From positions 105,770,501-105,834,500 of the forward strand of contig CM071598.1 of NCBI GenBank assembly GCA_036435485.1: a stretch of DNA of 64,000 nt, written 5' to 3'. Positions within the stretch are counted from its first letter, which is position 1. Every line of letters starts with the position of its first letter. The position numbers were made by a program, and so were the translations under genes. The notes under the pieces were generated by a model. It saw only the letters and a list, made by a program, of their open reading frames with translations, was not told where the DNA came from and searched no databases. Below, piece after piece: positions 21,470 through 32,700 of this stretch. Origin of the DNA: Saposhnikovia divaricata (Eukaryota; Streptophyta; Magnoliopsida; Apiales; Apiaceae).

Positions 21470-23010
21470 TGTTAGTGTAGGTGCCCTAGAGGCAATACAT
21501 TATTTCTTTTAATAAACCTTTATGTCATTTGATTATTCAATAAACGTATTTATTATGACTTTAATTACTTCGATATATTTGTTAGCATAATAAATGTCCT
21601 TAGAATCATGATACACATTGTATAGTTTAAATACATGATTTGAACTTGAGATTATATTCTTAAAGGTCCCTAGTCGAGTATTATTATATAGGACAATAAT
21701 AACACATAGATAGACTAGTATGTTGTTTGACAGATAACCACATCTCATTAGTTATGAGTATGGAGATACTAAAGTCAATACATAGGTACATGTAGGAGTA
21801 CATGGTACTGGACAGATCCATAGTGAGATTCTTCATGTTTAATAAAGTCATAAAAAAGACTCACAGTGATAATGGTGTAATGATCCTTTGACTTGAGATC
21901 ATTATATTTTTATACGAGGATTAATATACTTTGACTACATTAAAAGTTACCTTTGATCGGGTGATGATAAAAGTGGACATCGGGTATATCATGAGTCGTA
22001 TGAGAAATATGAATGATAGATAAAGGATTTGACCATCCTATAATTAGGAGAGATATTATTGGCCTCTTGATTGAGTGAGACTATAAAATGCATGGCCGTG
22101 CTCAAATAATGATTTGTTTTTTTAATAGTCTACTCATGGATCAAGTAAACCCAGATTAAATGTTGAAGAGGATGACTAAATACATGCCTCGAGTTTAATC
22201 TATAATATATATGGTTAAAAGGATTATATTACACGGAAACATTAATCACGAAAGGTTTTATCGAATCAAGATTTAATTATTGTTTAATTGGGTAGCAATG
22301 ATGTATTACTAGATACCGCTCATTGTTTATAATTTTTTTGGAGAATAAAATTATTGCCAATTAAATAATAGCCTATAGGGTCACACACATTGAGCACTTA
22401 AAGGAATAGTTAATTTAAATTTTGGATTTAAAATAATTGATGATTATTTGATTTTATTATATTAATTAAATGAGAATTAATTAATTGAGATAATATAAAT
22501 TCGAATTAGAGGAGTATTTCTGCCCATAATAATTAAGTATGACTTAGTTATTAATTAAATAATAGAAATTCGTTTTATTATTTAATCCTATACCTACAAG
22601 GGTTGGGCTTCTGCTGTTATAGGCCTATCAATCAGTCATTATAAATAGATAATGTTAGGTTAAGAGGCCATTACATTTTTGAGAAAAACCCTAGAGGAGG
22701 CAGTAGCAAAAGAGGCAGAAACAAATAACTCGAATCATCAAGAGGGAGGCTAGTACGTCCATTCCGCAGTCAAGTTCGTGGGACGTTCTTGAAGGTGCTC
22801 GTGTGGATACCATAGAGGTGTTTTCTGAGAGGTAGACACAAATCGTGAAAGCTAGGATCTCCGTTGAGTTCGTGAAAGTCAAGATCTTAATAGGTATGAT
22901 TTGTTATCTCCATAATCTGCCCAGAATTATACATGGATCCTGTGTTTGGGTTTCGAAATTTTTGTTTTATTTACGTATATCCGCTGTGTTTTATGCCTCG
23001 GAACCCAACA
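21470..23010 (+). repeat. 5' LTR of element C
   Basis: Begins TGTTAGTGTAGG and ends GAACCCAACA, one base before the primer site. Length 1541 bp, typical for Angela-type LTRs. A TATA box (TTATAAATAGA) sits at 22639-22649. The partner LTR is beyond the window, so age and target duplication cannot be checked. Confidence 0.87.
22639..22649 (+). promoter_or_regulatory. TATA box of element C LTR
   Basis: TTATAAATAGA in the last quarter of the LTR, the position expected for the U3/R boundary. Confidence 0.7.
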
Positions 23011-24079
23011 ATGGCATCAAAGCTACGTGTATAAGGGGCTGATTTGGTTACGTGTTTACTGTATTTTTACGAGTATGCATGTTTGATGAATCTGCCATGA
23101 TACGGTTATGTTATATGAATGATATAATGAATCTGTTAATATTATGATATGATGATACCATGTCTGCCATTTTTATAATCTTCTTAGATTGAATCGGAAT
23201 TGGAAGAAAAGTGGGTTAATGATGTTGTATAAACAGAATCTGAATTTGATTTGGATTGATTATATAACTGTTATATGATCAGTTTATATGTATATGTAAT
23301 GTCTGATTGTATATGATATGATAGGCAGTAGCAATAGTTTGATCGGAATCGTTGTGTGAATGCTAGAAAAGAAACTATAGCAGAAAGTGTTTCTGGTGTC
23401 CGTTTTCGACCCATAATATGTTTTCGAAGACGGTTTTTGATCAGACCTTGTCGGAAGTTTTGTTTTCGCATTCTGACATCGTTTAAGCCTTCAAAAATGC
23501 GATTTACTATTTTCCTGAAATTTTCTGATTTAGCCATATATGATGTTTGATGATTGGATCATGAGATATATGATATGGCATACTCTTATATATGATCTTA
23601 CATGTTCTTTAATGGTTACTTGAGAATGGTGCATGGTTATGGCCTTTAAACCCTAGTTGTAATGGTTTATTCTTTTGGTTTGTAATAAATACGACTTGCA
23701 TGTCGTTTTCTATTTGTAATTGTTTATCTCGAATGTAACTCGAGTTCTTTTGTAAGTTCATTAGTATAGTTATTATTGTAACATCCAAGAAGGAACAAGG
23801 AGGCATTCCATGGAGGCTAAGAAGTCAATGGAAACAATAGAGAAGACTTATGTAATAGTTATTTTTACCCCATAGATTGACCTTGATCTTTTCATTAGCT
23901 TGAAAAGATCACATAGGATTGGGCCATAACCATTGTACGTTTACTTTCACGCCCTCTACATATGATGTATGGAATGTATGAGTAGAGTAGAAGATGCAAG
24001 CTTTAATTAGATTAATGATATATGCATGTATTAGATACGTCACCCATGCCATGCTTGCCATGCTAAACAAGATAAAATC
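23011..24079 (+). other. leader of element C, left part
   Basis: Non-coding leader between the primer site and the insertion point of element D. Only short chance ORFs are present. It ends with AAATC (24075-24079), the left copy of D's target duplication, and resumes at 62037. Confidence 0.8.
23012..23023 (+). promoter_or_regulatory. primer-binding site of element C
   Basis: TGGCATCAAAGC differs at two positions from the usual TGGTATCAGAGC and lies one base after the LTR. Both changes are transitions. Confidence 0.8.
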
Positions 24080-27000
24080 TATAAGAACCCATATTTTGGG
24101 TGGAATTAAAACTTTTATGTATTTAATGATGTAAGAATGAATAGTGGATACAGCTACAATGTAATAATTGATATTTGGAAAGAATGAATGGAATTCGACT
24201 TTATTATGTTTATGTCTTGAAGAATGCTAAAGGGTGACAACATAGGTAAGAATAATCTATCTTCTAAGGGAATAAGATATGGCAACTTCAAGCAAGAGAA
24301 TACTCTCATGTCATCCAGATCGATAACGATTAATCCAGTAGTTCCGTAAAAAGGTTAAGGAATGATCGAAAGAGAATACGGACAATTATACAACCCTAAG
24401 AGAACGAGTAAAGAATACAAAATGAATAGTTTTTTGGTGGGAGTATAGAATAATATGAGACGACACTATATAGATGTATTCGGAACGGATTTCCGAGTTC
24501 GTATTAGTGATCTAGGGGGAAAATAAGTGTATGTAAAAGCTGTCGAATTCTGAAAAACCGCACTTTTATTTTCTCCGAGAGTTCCCTGGACACTGATAGC
24601 CTTAAGTATTTAACGAATGGATTTAAGGAATATAAATTGGAAAGTTAGAATGAAAGATGGAGAATGAAAGTATTAATATTAAAAAGGATTCCCGGTAAAC
24701 CCTAATTAGAAATCCGTGGAATATTCCTACGAACGATCAATCGAAACGGGTAATAACCGGACACAGAAACAAGCAGAGGGAGCAAGAGTCTTGTGCAAGC
24801 TACTAGTATAAAATATATAGTAACTAAACTAGAATCAAGGAACTAGCACCTTAGAGGAAGAACTAAGTACTTAGCAAAGTAACTACCTAGTTAAGCTCTA
24901 AACCACCATAAAACCAACACTTGTCTTGCCATTTCATCATCCAACACCTCCTCACTTTAATAAAGTGACTTTATACAAGATATTATGTTGTAAGTGGATG
25001 AGAGTGGATGAGATTAAATCACAAAAATCAAAAGAAACCAAGCAACTCTCCCCCCCATGAACCTTCCATTCGGCCAACACCTTAATTCCAAATCCAAACT
25101 CAACCTTCCCACCATTGTTTGCTCTTGAAATTTTTAAGGTGAGACTTATATTTCATAAAACTTATATCCTCAAAATCTTAGCACCAAACTCCTTTGTTTC
25201 CATTTTCAAAAAAATCAAACAAGAGGAGGGTGAATAGTGTTCATCATGTACTAACTTTGTTTTCTTGATTTTTCATGGTTGATCCTAGCTAAGTTAAGGC
25301 TATCCAAGGGCAATACCAAGCTTTGTGAGGCTAGTACATACTACAAGGAAGGTATAAGACTTTAAAACCCTAACCCTTGTTTGAGATTTAAGTATGTTTA
25401 TGATAGATATAACTTAGTTATGGTTATGTTAAGATTATAATCATGATTATGTATGGATCTTGGATAAATGATGAAAATAGCTAGATGAACGGAAAGGCAT
25501 TGCTTGGCCTCAGTTCATGTATATAAATCATGTATATGTTGTTTGGGTTGGATAGCATGTTTATGGGAAGGTTCGAAATTGGTAGATATTCGATTTACAG
25601 CCGTTATAATGCCCGATTTTACAATACCATGTTTTGTATGCCATTTTCCATGTCGAAACCCTACTGTCCAGAGACCTTATCTGCCATGATAGGATAGGTA
25701 ATGTTCTAAGCTTCGTTTTGATATAAAGACCACGTGAAACAGACTTACGGTTTAGGAATTATGACCAAATTACTAAAAGTAGTTCGAATCCGTAAACGAA
25801 AGTTCGTAACTGAAATTGAACCCTCGTAAACTATGTAACGTCATGGCGAATCTTGGTAAATAAATACTAGGGGTAAAAAGGAAGGTGTGAAAGAAAACCG
25901 TATGTCAAAAAGAGCATTTTTCGATTTATTAAAAATGTTCGAGTCGAGGTTAAACGCGAACGAACCCCTAAAAGACGACTCTTGTATAACTTCGGTAAAA
26001 CACTTAGAAAGCGGGCTAGAAAACTCAGAGTATAATATCGGTTCATAACGATCGACCTCAGAACTCATATGACTTAAGTATGTCCCAAGTATAAGTACAG
26101 TGACATATCGTATTAACGAACGAATGTCGGGTCGGATCAGTGATAAAAAGGAATCCACTAAAAGGGGTATAACGAGATAACTCGAGAACGTGTTTCGAAT
26201 TAAGTATAACTTAACTTTTAATATGTTAAGTGATTAATCCCGAATGCCTTGGCTATTTATAGATCACCAAGCTGAACCGGGACCCGCTACCACTACCCCT
26301 TACCGTACTCGACTACCAGGCAAGTTTCAATTCCCTTCTTTTAGGCTGTTGTTGTGATTGAATAAATATATAAATATGTTTCTGTTATACATATGCCATA
26401 GCATGCATGCCTACTTTCAAGTTATATCATTATGCTTATTCCCTGATTGTTATTGGCTTATAAATTAGATAGCTATCGTATCAACTATAAGCCGGTTATT
26501 GTAAGACCCTCATAGAAGGGCGTATACATCTTATTCATCAAACATAGACCGGGAGTCAATATTTCTTGGTATATCGAGATTACCTCGGAGGAAAATATTT
26601 AAGTAAATATTTTCCATTATTCGGGCGACGAATATTATTTGAATATTCGTTCGAGATTATTTATTTAACGATCCTTACTTCAAATAATTATTTGAACGTA
26701 ACTATTCGACGAATAATATTTATTTTAATATTCATTCAGAGTTGAATTAATTATCGATTATTATTTCGAATATTCTTCTAAAGATGAGACTATTAAATGA
26801 ATATTATTTGGATATTCATTTAGAATATTATTTTATTGAATAAATATTATTTTTGAATATTTATTTAGGATATTAATTGCTTGATGAATATTATTTTAAT
26901 ATTCATCTGAAGTTTGATTTATTTATCAAATATTATCACGAATATTCCTTTAAAGTTTGGATTACTAAATGAATATTACTTGATATTCATTTAGAATATT

Positions 27001-28629
27001 ATTCATTAAATGAATTTACTTTTTGAATATTCATTTAAATTCCTAATTAATTATGAATATTGTCTTAAATATTCCTTTCAGGTCTTATTAATTAATGAAT
27101 ATTATTTTGAATATTCATTTGAATATTTAATTATGCAATAAATATTCTCTCGATATTTCTTCAAGAGTTATTTGAGAGATACTCTGATTAAAGATATTCT
27201 TTCATATTCCTAAATATTCTGTAAAATATTTTAATTCAATAAATATTCTCTGAATGTTTATTCCATACTTAGAATAACCTCGATAAGGTTTATCTTCTTC
27301 GATTATTACAGAAAATATCTCGGAGTCATATTATTATTAATCTTATATCAAGAAAGGTTCTCAGACATCATTCTTCTTTGAGTCTACCTCCGTAATAATA
27401 AGGGAACCTTACTTGGAAAATGTTATTTATCTTGTCGACTTCCCGGTCATAAAGTATTCTCTTCACTCGCAACTCGGGTGCTATGGACTTATTAAGTCGT
27501 TGTTTACCTTCTCATCTTTCGAGGGGTAAGATTGTTGGAACAAGTTGATATTCGTTACCAAGCAATAGCTTGGAAGTTATTGGTGAATTTTCCTTTCCAA
27601 CTAGATACGACTACTTTGTAGAGTCTTATCAACAAGTATTATACTTGGGGAAAGGGGGACGAACGTTACATTCAGAATCATGAATTCTATTTGAACTAGG
27701 AGTCGTGTAAGAGGCCGAGTAGCGCCGGTCCATCCCCTTTGGCCCAACCGTTGGCCGGGGAGAGCTAGTAAGGCGGTATACAAGTAAAGCCGCCAGTTCT
27801 TCCTTCTACCGGTAGTTAATCTAAATTGAGCTGTACGATCTCGACTGATCATCAAGATTGGAACAGCGGGCGCGGTGAATACTCCATCATTGGTTCATCA
27901 TCCAAATTTATTTATTTCCTGCAACATGATTACTGTTGGCAGAGTTGGAAAAGTGTTCATAACTGGAATTGCAACCTTTTCATGCAAGTTCCTCTTCTTA
28001 ATAACAATGAGAATATCTCGCTTACTTTTGATGTAGCAGATATTTCTATAAACAAATACTTTAAGTTACCTTGTAACTTCATCGTTCATATTATACTGGC
28101 ATCATTTCCGTAAATGCATGGCATATGGTTTGAAAGATAATTTTGAACTGTTATATATTATCGTTCAGTTATATATATTATTGTTGGTGGGCTTTCGCTC
28201 ACCCTTGCTTTGTTCACATTATGTCACAACAACAGCTAGGACAGATGGCTCGCGTCAGGCGCACTCGGCGCAAGTAAGTTACCCGACCCACCGGACTACC
28301 CGCTGAGATGCTAGCCGCCATTGCTGAGGTAGCATAGTTAGACAGCTTTTGTTTCCTGTTTAACTATATGTATAATTAATGTAATTAACGGCAAAACTTT
28401 TAAACCTATGATGTTATCCTTTTGGGATTGTAATAACTTTTATTCGTAACCCTTTAATGTAAGACTTATTTCAATTTCATCTCTGGGACTATAACTGTTG
28501 TGTGTGTGAGTGGTAATTATTGTGGGGTCACAGCATGTGATTTATTTATTGTGGACTCAAGTCAAATATTATGAATGGATGTAAGACCGTAACCACCAGA
28601 TCCCTGACCCCGGATCTGGGGGTGTTACA
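24080..28629 (+). repeat. 5' LTR of element D
   Basis: Length 4550 bp. The first two bases are TA where the 3' LTR has TG, a mutation of the terminal dinucleotide. It ends GGGGGTGTTACA. Compared with the 3' LTR it is very similar overall; a segment of about 38 bp near 25560-25600 is absent from the other copy. It contains the AATATTC palindrome array (26560-27260) and CTATTTATAG at 26253-26262. Short ORFs inside it are not supported as genes. Confidence 0.93.
26560..27260 (+). repeat. GAATATTC palindrome array in D LTR
   Basis: About 700 bp are built of degenerate units like ATTATTTGAATATTCATTT, with many GAATATTC palindromes alternating with spacers. The same array occurs in the 3' LTR (about 59960-60680) and, inverted, in both E LTRs (about 31130-31860 and 41520-42250). 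Confidence 0.85.
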
Positions 28630-28633
28630 GAGA

Positions 28634-28645
28634 TGGTATCAGAGC
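28634..28645 (+). promoter_or_regulatory. primer-binding site of element D
   Basis: TGGTATCAGAGC, four bases after the LTR; initiator tRNA-Met type. Confidence 0.92.
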
Positions 28646-28796
28646 GAGAGTTATATATCCCAAGAGATGATAGGACGTTATATAATAATAAATTCAATAA
28701 TATAATAAGAACCCTTGCCAGGTTCACCTAAAACCCTTACGGGAACTTTTTAAGTATCATGATAGTAACATAGTTCGTCTTGTGTTGGCGAGCGAC

Positions 28797-29681
28797 ATGT
28801 CGGCCCAGGAGGCAGCTGCGAGACAGCATGATGAGGACATGTTCCGGACTAGGGACCCGTACTATGAGCACTTGCCTGAGGAGGATACTGAGCCTGAAGA
28901 GGAGGACGCTGAGGAGGTCCAGGTTGATGCTGATACTGATGTGATCGAGTCTGAGGAGGAGGACCCTGAGGAGGTCCAGGTTGATGCTGACACAGATGTA
29001 GTTGAGACTGAGGGGGAGGAGGACCCGGAGGGGATCCAGACAGGACAGGATGCTGAGTTAGTTGTTGAGGATGATGATTATTGGGTTGTGTCTGAGATCA
29101 GGACTTTGGGAGATGACACTGACATGACCACAGATCAGGTGGTGCCGGTAGATGAGGGTGTTGAGGGAGATATAGATGAGCCAGTAGTTGGTGCTGTAGG
29201 GAGTTCTGGACTTTTTATGCCACCCCTCCCTATTGAGAGAGCCCCTACCCCACCACCACTACCTGTGAGCCCATACCCCGATGAGTTTGAGGAGCTTACC
29301 CTAGAGCCCCAGCAGACAGAGACTGCCGCTCCAGCTGAGCCATCCACCCCACCTCATGCCCCGATAGGAGGAGTCCCAGTATGTGTTCACAACTTGATTG
29401 TGAACGGGCTTTATAGAGAGTTATCTGTGGCAGATGCCAGGTTGGCAGAGTCTAGGAGGGAGTTAGCAGCAGAGAGAGCCGCCCGGGTGAGGTTGCAGGG
29501 CAGGAGGACTATCAGTGACAGGGTTGGGTATAGGGCTGTGACCCGCATCGAGCTGAGGGCTTGGGTCAGGGTGCGACAGTTGCCTACTGATGGGCATGGT
29601 AGGGTAGACAGAGCAGAGGCTGAGGAGGTTTTCCGCATCGCCATGGGGAGGGTTCGGAGGATGTTTCGTCGTGGCGGCTGA
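28797..29681 (+). CDS. accessory ORF of unknown function upstream of gag in element D
   Basis: ATG 28797 opens 294 codons that are complete and undamaged. An in-frame GTG lies 15 bases earlier, but the ATG is preferred. Residues 20-135 are strongly acidic and include a tandem repeat of about 21 residues (DAEEVQVDADTDVIESEEE, then DPEEVQVDADTDVVETEGEE). Residues 140-192 are Pro-rich. Residues 205-294 are basic, start with an Arg/Glu/Ala helix (ELAAERAARVRLQGRR) and end in Arg-rich sequence. No zinc finger, protease or membrane motif is visible. GC content is well above the flanking LTRs. It lies on the sense strand between the primer site and gag, a place usually non-coding in chromoviruses. 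I do not recognise the family. Confidence 0.8.
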   Translation: MSAQEAAARQHDEDMFRTRDPYYEHLPEEDTEPEEEDAEEVQVDADTDVIESEEEDPEEVQVDADTDVVETEGEEDPEGIQTGQDAELVVEDDDYWVVSEIRTLGDDTDMTTDQVVPVDEGVEGDIDEPVVGAVGSSGLFMPPLPIERAPTPPPLPVSPYPDEFEELTLEPQQTETAAPAEPSTPPHAPIGGVPVCVHNLIVNGLYRELSVADARLAESRRELAAERAARVRLQGRRTISDRVGYRAVTRIELRAWVRVRQLPTDGHGRVDRAEAEEVFRIAMGRVRRMFRRGG

Positions 29682-29772
29682 TTTCAGATGTAGTGATGCA
29701 GTGGTCTAGTTGTCTAGTCATGTACGGACATAGTAGTGCCGGCTTTTGTAGGGATGGTTTTCTTGTACTTGT

Positions 29773-32700
29773 TGTAACACCCCCAGATCCGGGGTCCGGG
29801 ATCCGGTGGTTATGGTTTCCAATTCTGTCCACAACAATTGAACTTTCCTTAACATAAAATAAATTACGTCTCTATGACCCAACACAACAATATAAAACAC
29901 ACCCGTTATAGTCCCAGAGATGAAATCAGAGTAACAATCAAATTTTATTAAACACATTACGAGTTCTTACAACCCAAAAGAGTTACAATATGAATACATA
30001 CTCTTTGCCATCCATTTACATAAGTCATACTAGTCCATATATTTGGTACTGAAAGAATGAATCTATCCTACCAATAGCTTTTTCTTCGGCTCTGGTAGTC
30101 TCATCGTCCTCGCCAGCGTCGAGTGCGCCTTGTGCGAGTCATCTGGTCTAGCTGTTGTTGTGATGTAAAAATAAAGCAAGGGTGAGCAATAGCCCACCAA
30201 CAATAATATTTAACTGAACGATAATATATAACAGTTCAAAAGTATCTTTCAAACCATATGCCATGCATTTACGGAAATGATGCCAGTATAATATGAACGA
30301 TGAAGTTACAAGGTAACTTAAAGTATTTGTTTGTAGAAATATCTGCTACATCAAAAGTAAGCGTGATATTCTCATTGTCATTAAAAAGAGGAACTTGCAT
30401 GAAAAGATTGCAATTCCAGTTATGAACACTTTTCCAGCTCTGCCAACAGTAATCATGTTGCAGGAAATAAATAAGTTTGGATGATGAACCAATGATGGAG
30501 TATTCACCGCGCCCGCTGTTCCAATCTTGATGATCAGTCGAGATCGTACAGCTCAAATTAGATTTACTACCGGTAGAAGGAAGAACTGACGGCTTTACTT
30601 GTCTACCGCCTTACTAGCTCTCCCAGGCCAACGGTTGGGCCAAAGGGGATGGACCGGCGCTACTCGGCCTCTTACACGACTCCTAGTTCCAATAGAATTC
30701 ATGATTCTGAATGTAACGTTCGTCCCCCTTTCCCCAAGTATAATACTTGTTGATAAGACTCCACAAAGTAGTCGTATCTAGTTGGAAAGGAAAATTCACC
30801 AATAACTTCCAAGCTATTGCTTGGTAACGAATATCAACTTGTTCCAACAATCTTACCCCTCGAAAGATGAGAAGGTAAACAACGAATTAATAAGTCAATA
30901 GCACCCGAGTTGCGATTGAAGAGAATACTCTATGACCGGGAAGTCGACAAGATAATTAACATTTTCCAAGTAAGGTTCCCTTATTATTAGGGAGATAGAC
31001 TCAAAGAAGAATGATGTCTGAGAACCTTTCTTGATATATGATTAATAATAATATGACTCCGAAATATTTTCTGTAATAATCGAAGAAGATAAACCTTATC
31101 GAGGTTATTCTAAGTATGGAATAAATATTCAGAGCATATTTATTGAATCAAAATATTTTACAGAATATTTAGGAATATGAAAGAATATCTTTAATCAGAG
31201 TATTTCTCAAATAATCCTTGAAGAAATATCGAGAGAATATTTATTGCATAATTAAATATTCAAATGAATATTCAAAATAATATTCATTAATTAATAAGAC
31301 CTGAAGGGAATTTTTAAAATATTTAAAATAATATTCGATGATTAAATAGAACCCTGGATGAATATTCAAAATAATATTCATAATTAATTAGGAATTTAAA
31401 TGTTTATTGAAAAGTAATATTCATTTAATGAATAATATTCTAAATGAATATTCAGTAATATTCATTTAGTAATCCAAGCTTTAAAGGAATATTCGAGATA
31501 AGACTCGATAAATAAATCAAGCTTCAGATGAACATTAAAATAATATTCATCAGGTAATTACTATCTTAAATGAATATTCAAAAGTAATATTCATTTAATG
31601 AATAATATTCTAAATGAATATCCAAATAATATTCATTTAGTAGTCCAACCTTTAGAAGAATATTCGAAATAATAATCGATAAATAATTCGACTCTGAATG
31701 AATACTAAAAAATATTATTCGTCGAATAGTTACGTCCAAATAATTATTTGAAGTAGGGATCGTTAAATAAATAATCTCGAACGAATATTCAAATAATATT
31801 CGTCGCCCGAATATTAGAAAATATTTACTTAAATATTTTCCTCCGAGGTAATCTCGATATATCAAGAAATATTGACTCCCGGTCTATATTTGATGAATAA
31901 GTTGGATACGCCCTTCTATGAGGGTCTTACAATAACCGGCTTATAATTGATACGATAGCTATCTAATTTATAAGCCAATAACAATCAGGGAACAAGCATA
32001 ATGATATGACTTGAAAGTAGGCATGCATGCTATGGCATATTATAACAGAAAACATACATGTATATTCAATCACAACAACAGCCTAAAACAAGGGAATTGA
32101 AACTTGCCTGGTAGTCGGGTACGATAAGGGGTAGTGGTAGCGGGTCCCGGGTTAGCTTGGTGATCTATAAATAGCCAAGGCATTCGGGATTAATCACTTA
32201 ACATCTTAAAAGTTAAGTTATACTTAAATCGAAACACGTTCTCGAGTTATCTCGTTATACCCCTTTTAGTGGATTCCTTTTTATCATTGATCCGACCTGA
32301 CATTCGTTCGTTAATACGACATGTCACTGTACTTATACTTGGGACATACTTAAGTCATACAAGTTCTAAGGTTGATCATTACGAACCAATATTATACTCC
32401 GAGTTTTTATCGCCCGTTTTCTAAGTGTTTTACCGAAGTTATAATAGAGTCGTCTTTTAGGGGTTCGTTCGCGTTTAACCTCGACTCGCATATTTTTAAT
32501 AAATCGAAAAACGATCCTTTTGACATACGGTTTTCTTTCACACCTTCCTTTTTACCTCTAGTATTTATTTACCAAGATTCGTCATGACTTTACATATTTT
32601 ACGAGGGTTCAATTTCAGTTACGAATTCTCGGTTACGGTTTCGAAATACTTTTAGTAAACCGGCCGTAACTCCTAAACCGTAAGTCCGTTTCACGTGATC

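Noticed and set aside
25841..26158. 105-codon antisense ORF in D LTR with counterparts in the other LTRs
   Set aside because: It is antisense to the element, no motif is visible, and its persistence follows from LTR similarity.
27601..27855. 84- and 60-codon ORFs around TGRRKNWRLY and PGQRLGQRGW in D and E LTRs
   Set aside because: Frames and lengths differ among copies and there is no family match; they are shadows of conserved LTR DNA.
27826..28113. 95-codon ORF present in all four D and E LTRs (also 30269-30556, 40663-40950, 61228-61515)
   Set aside because: It starts at TTG, not ATG. Between D and E I count about seven base differences, five of them changing the amino acid, so there is no sign of protein-level selection; the DNA itself is conserved there.
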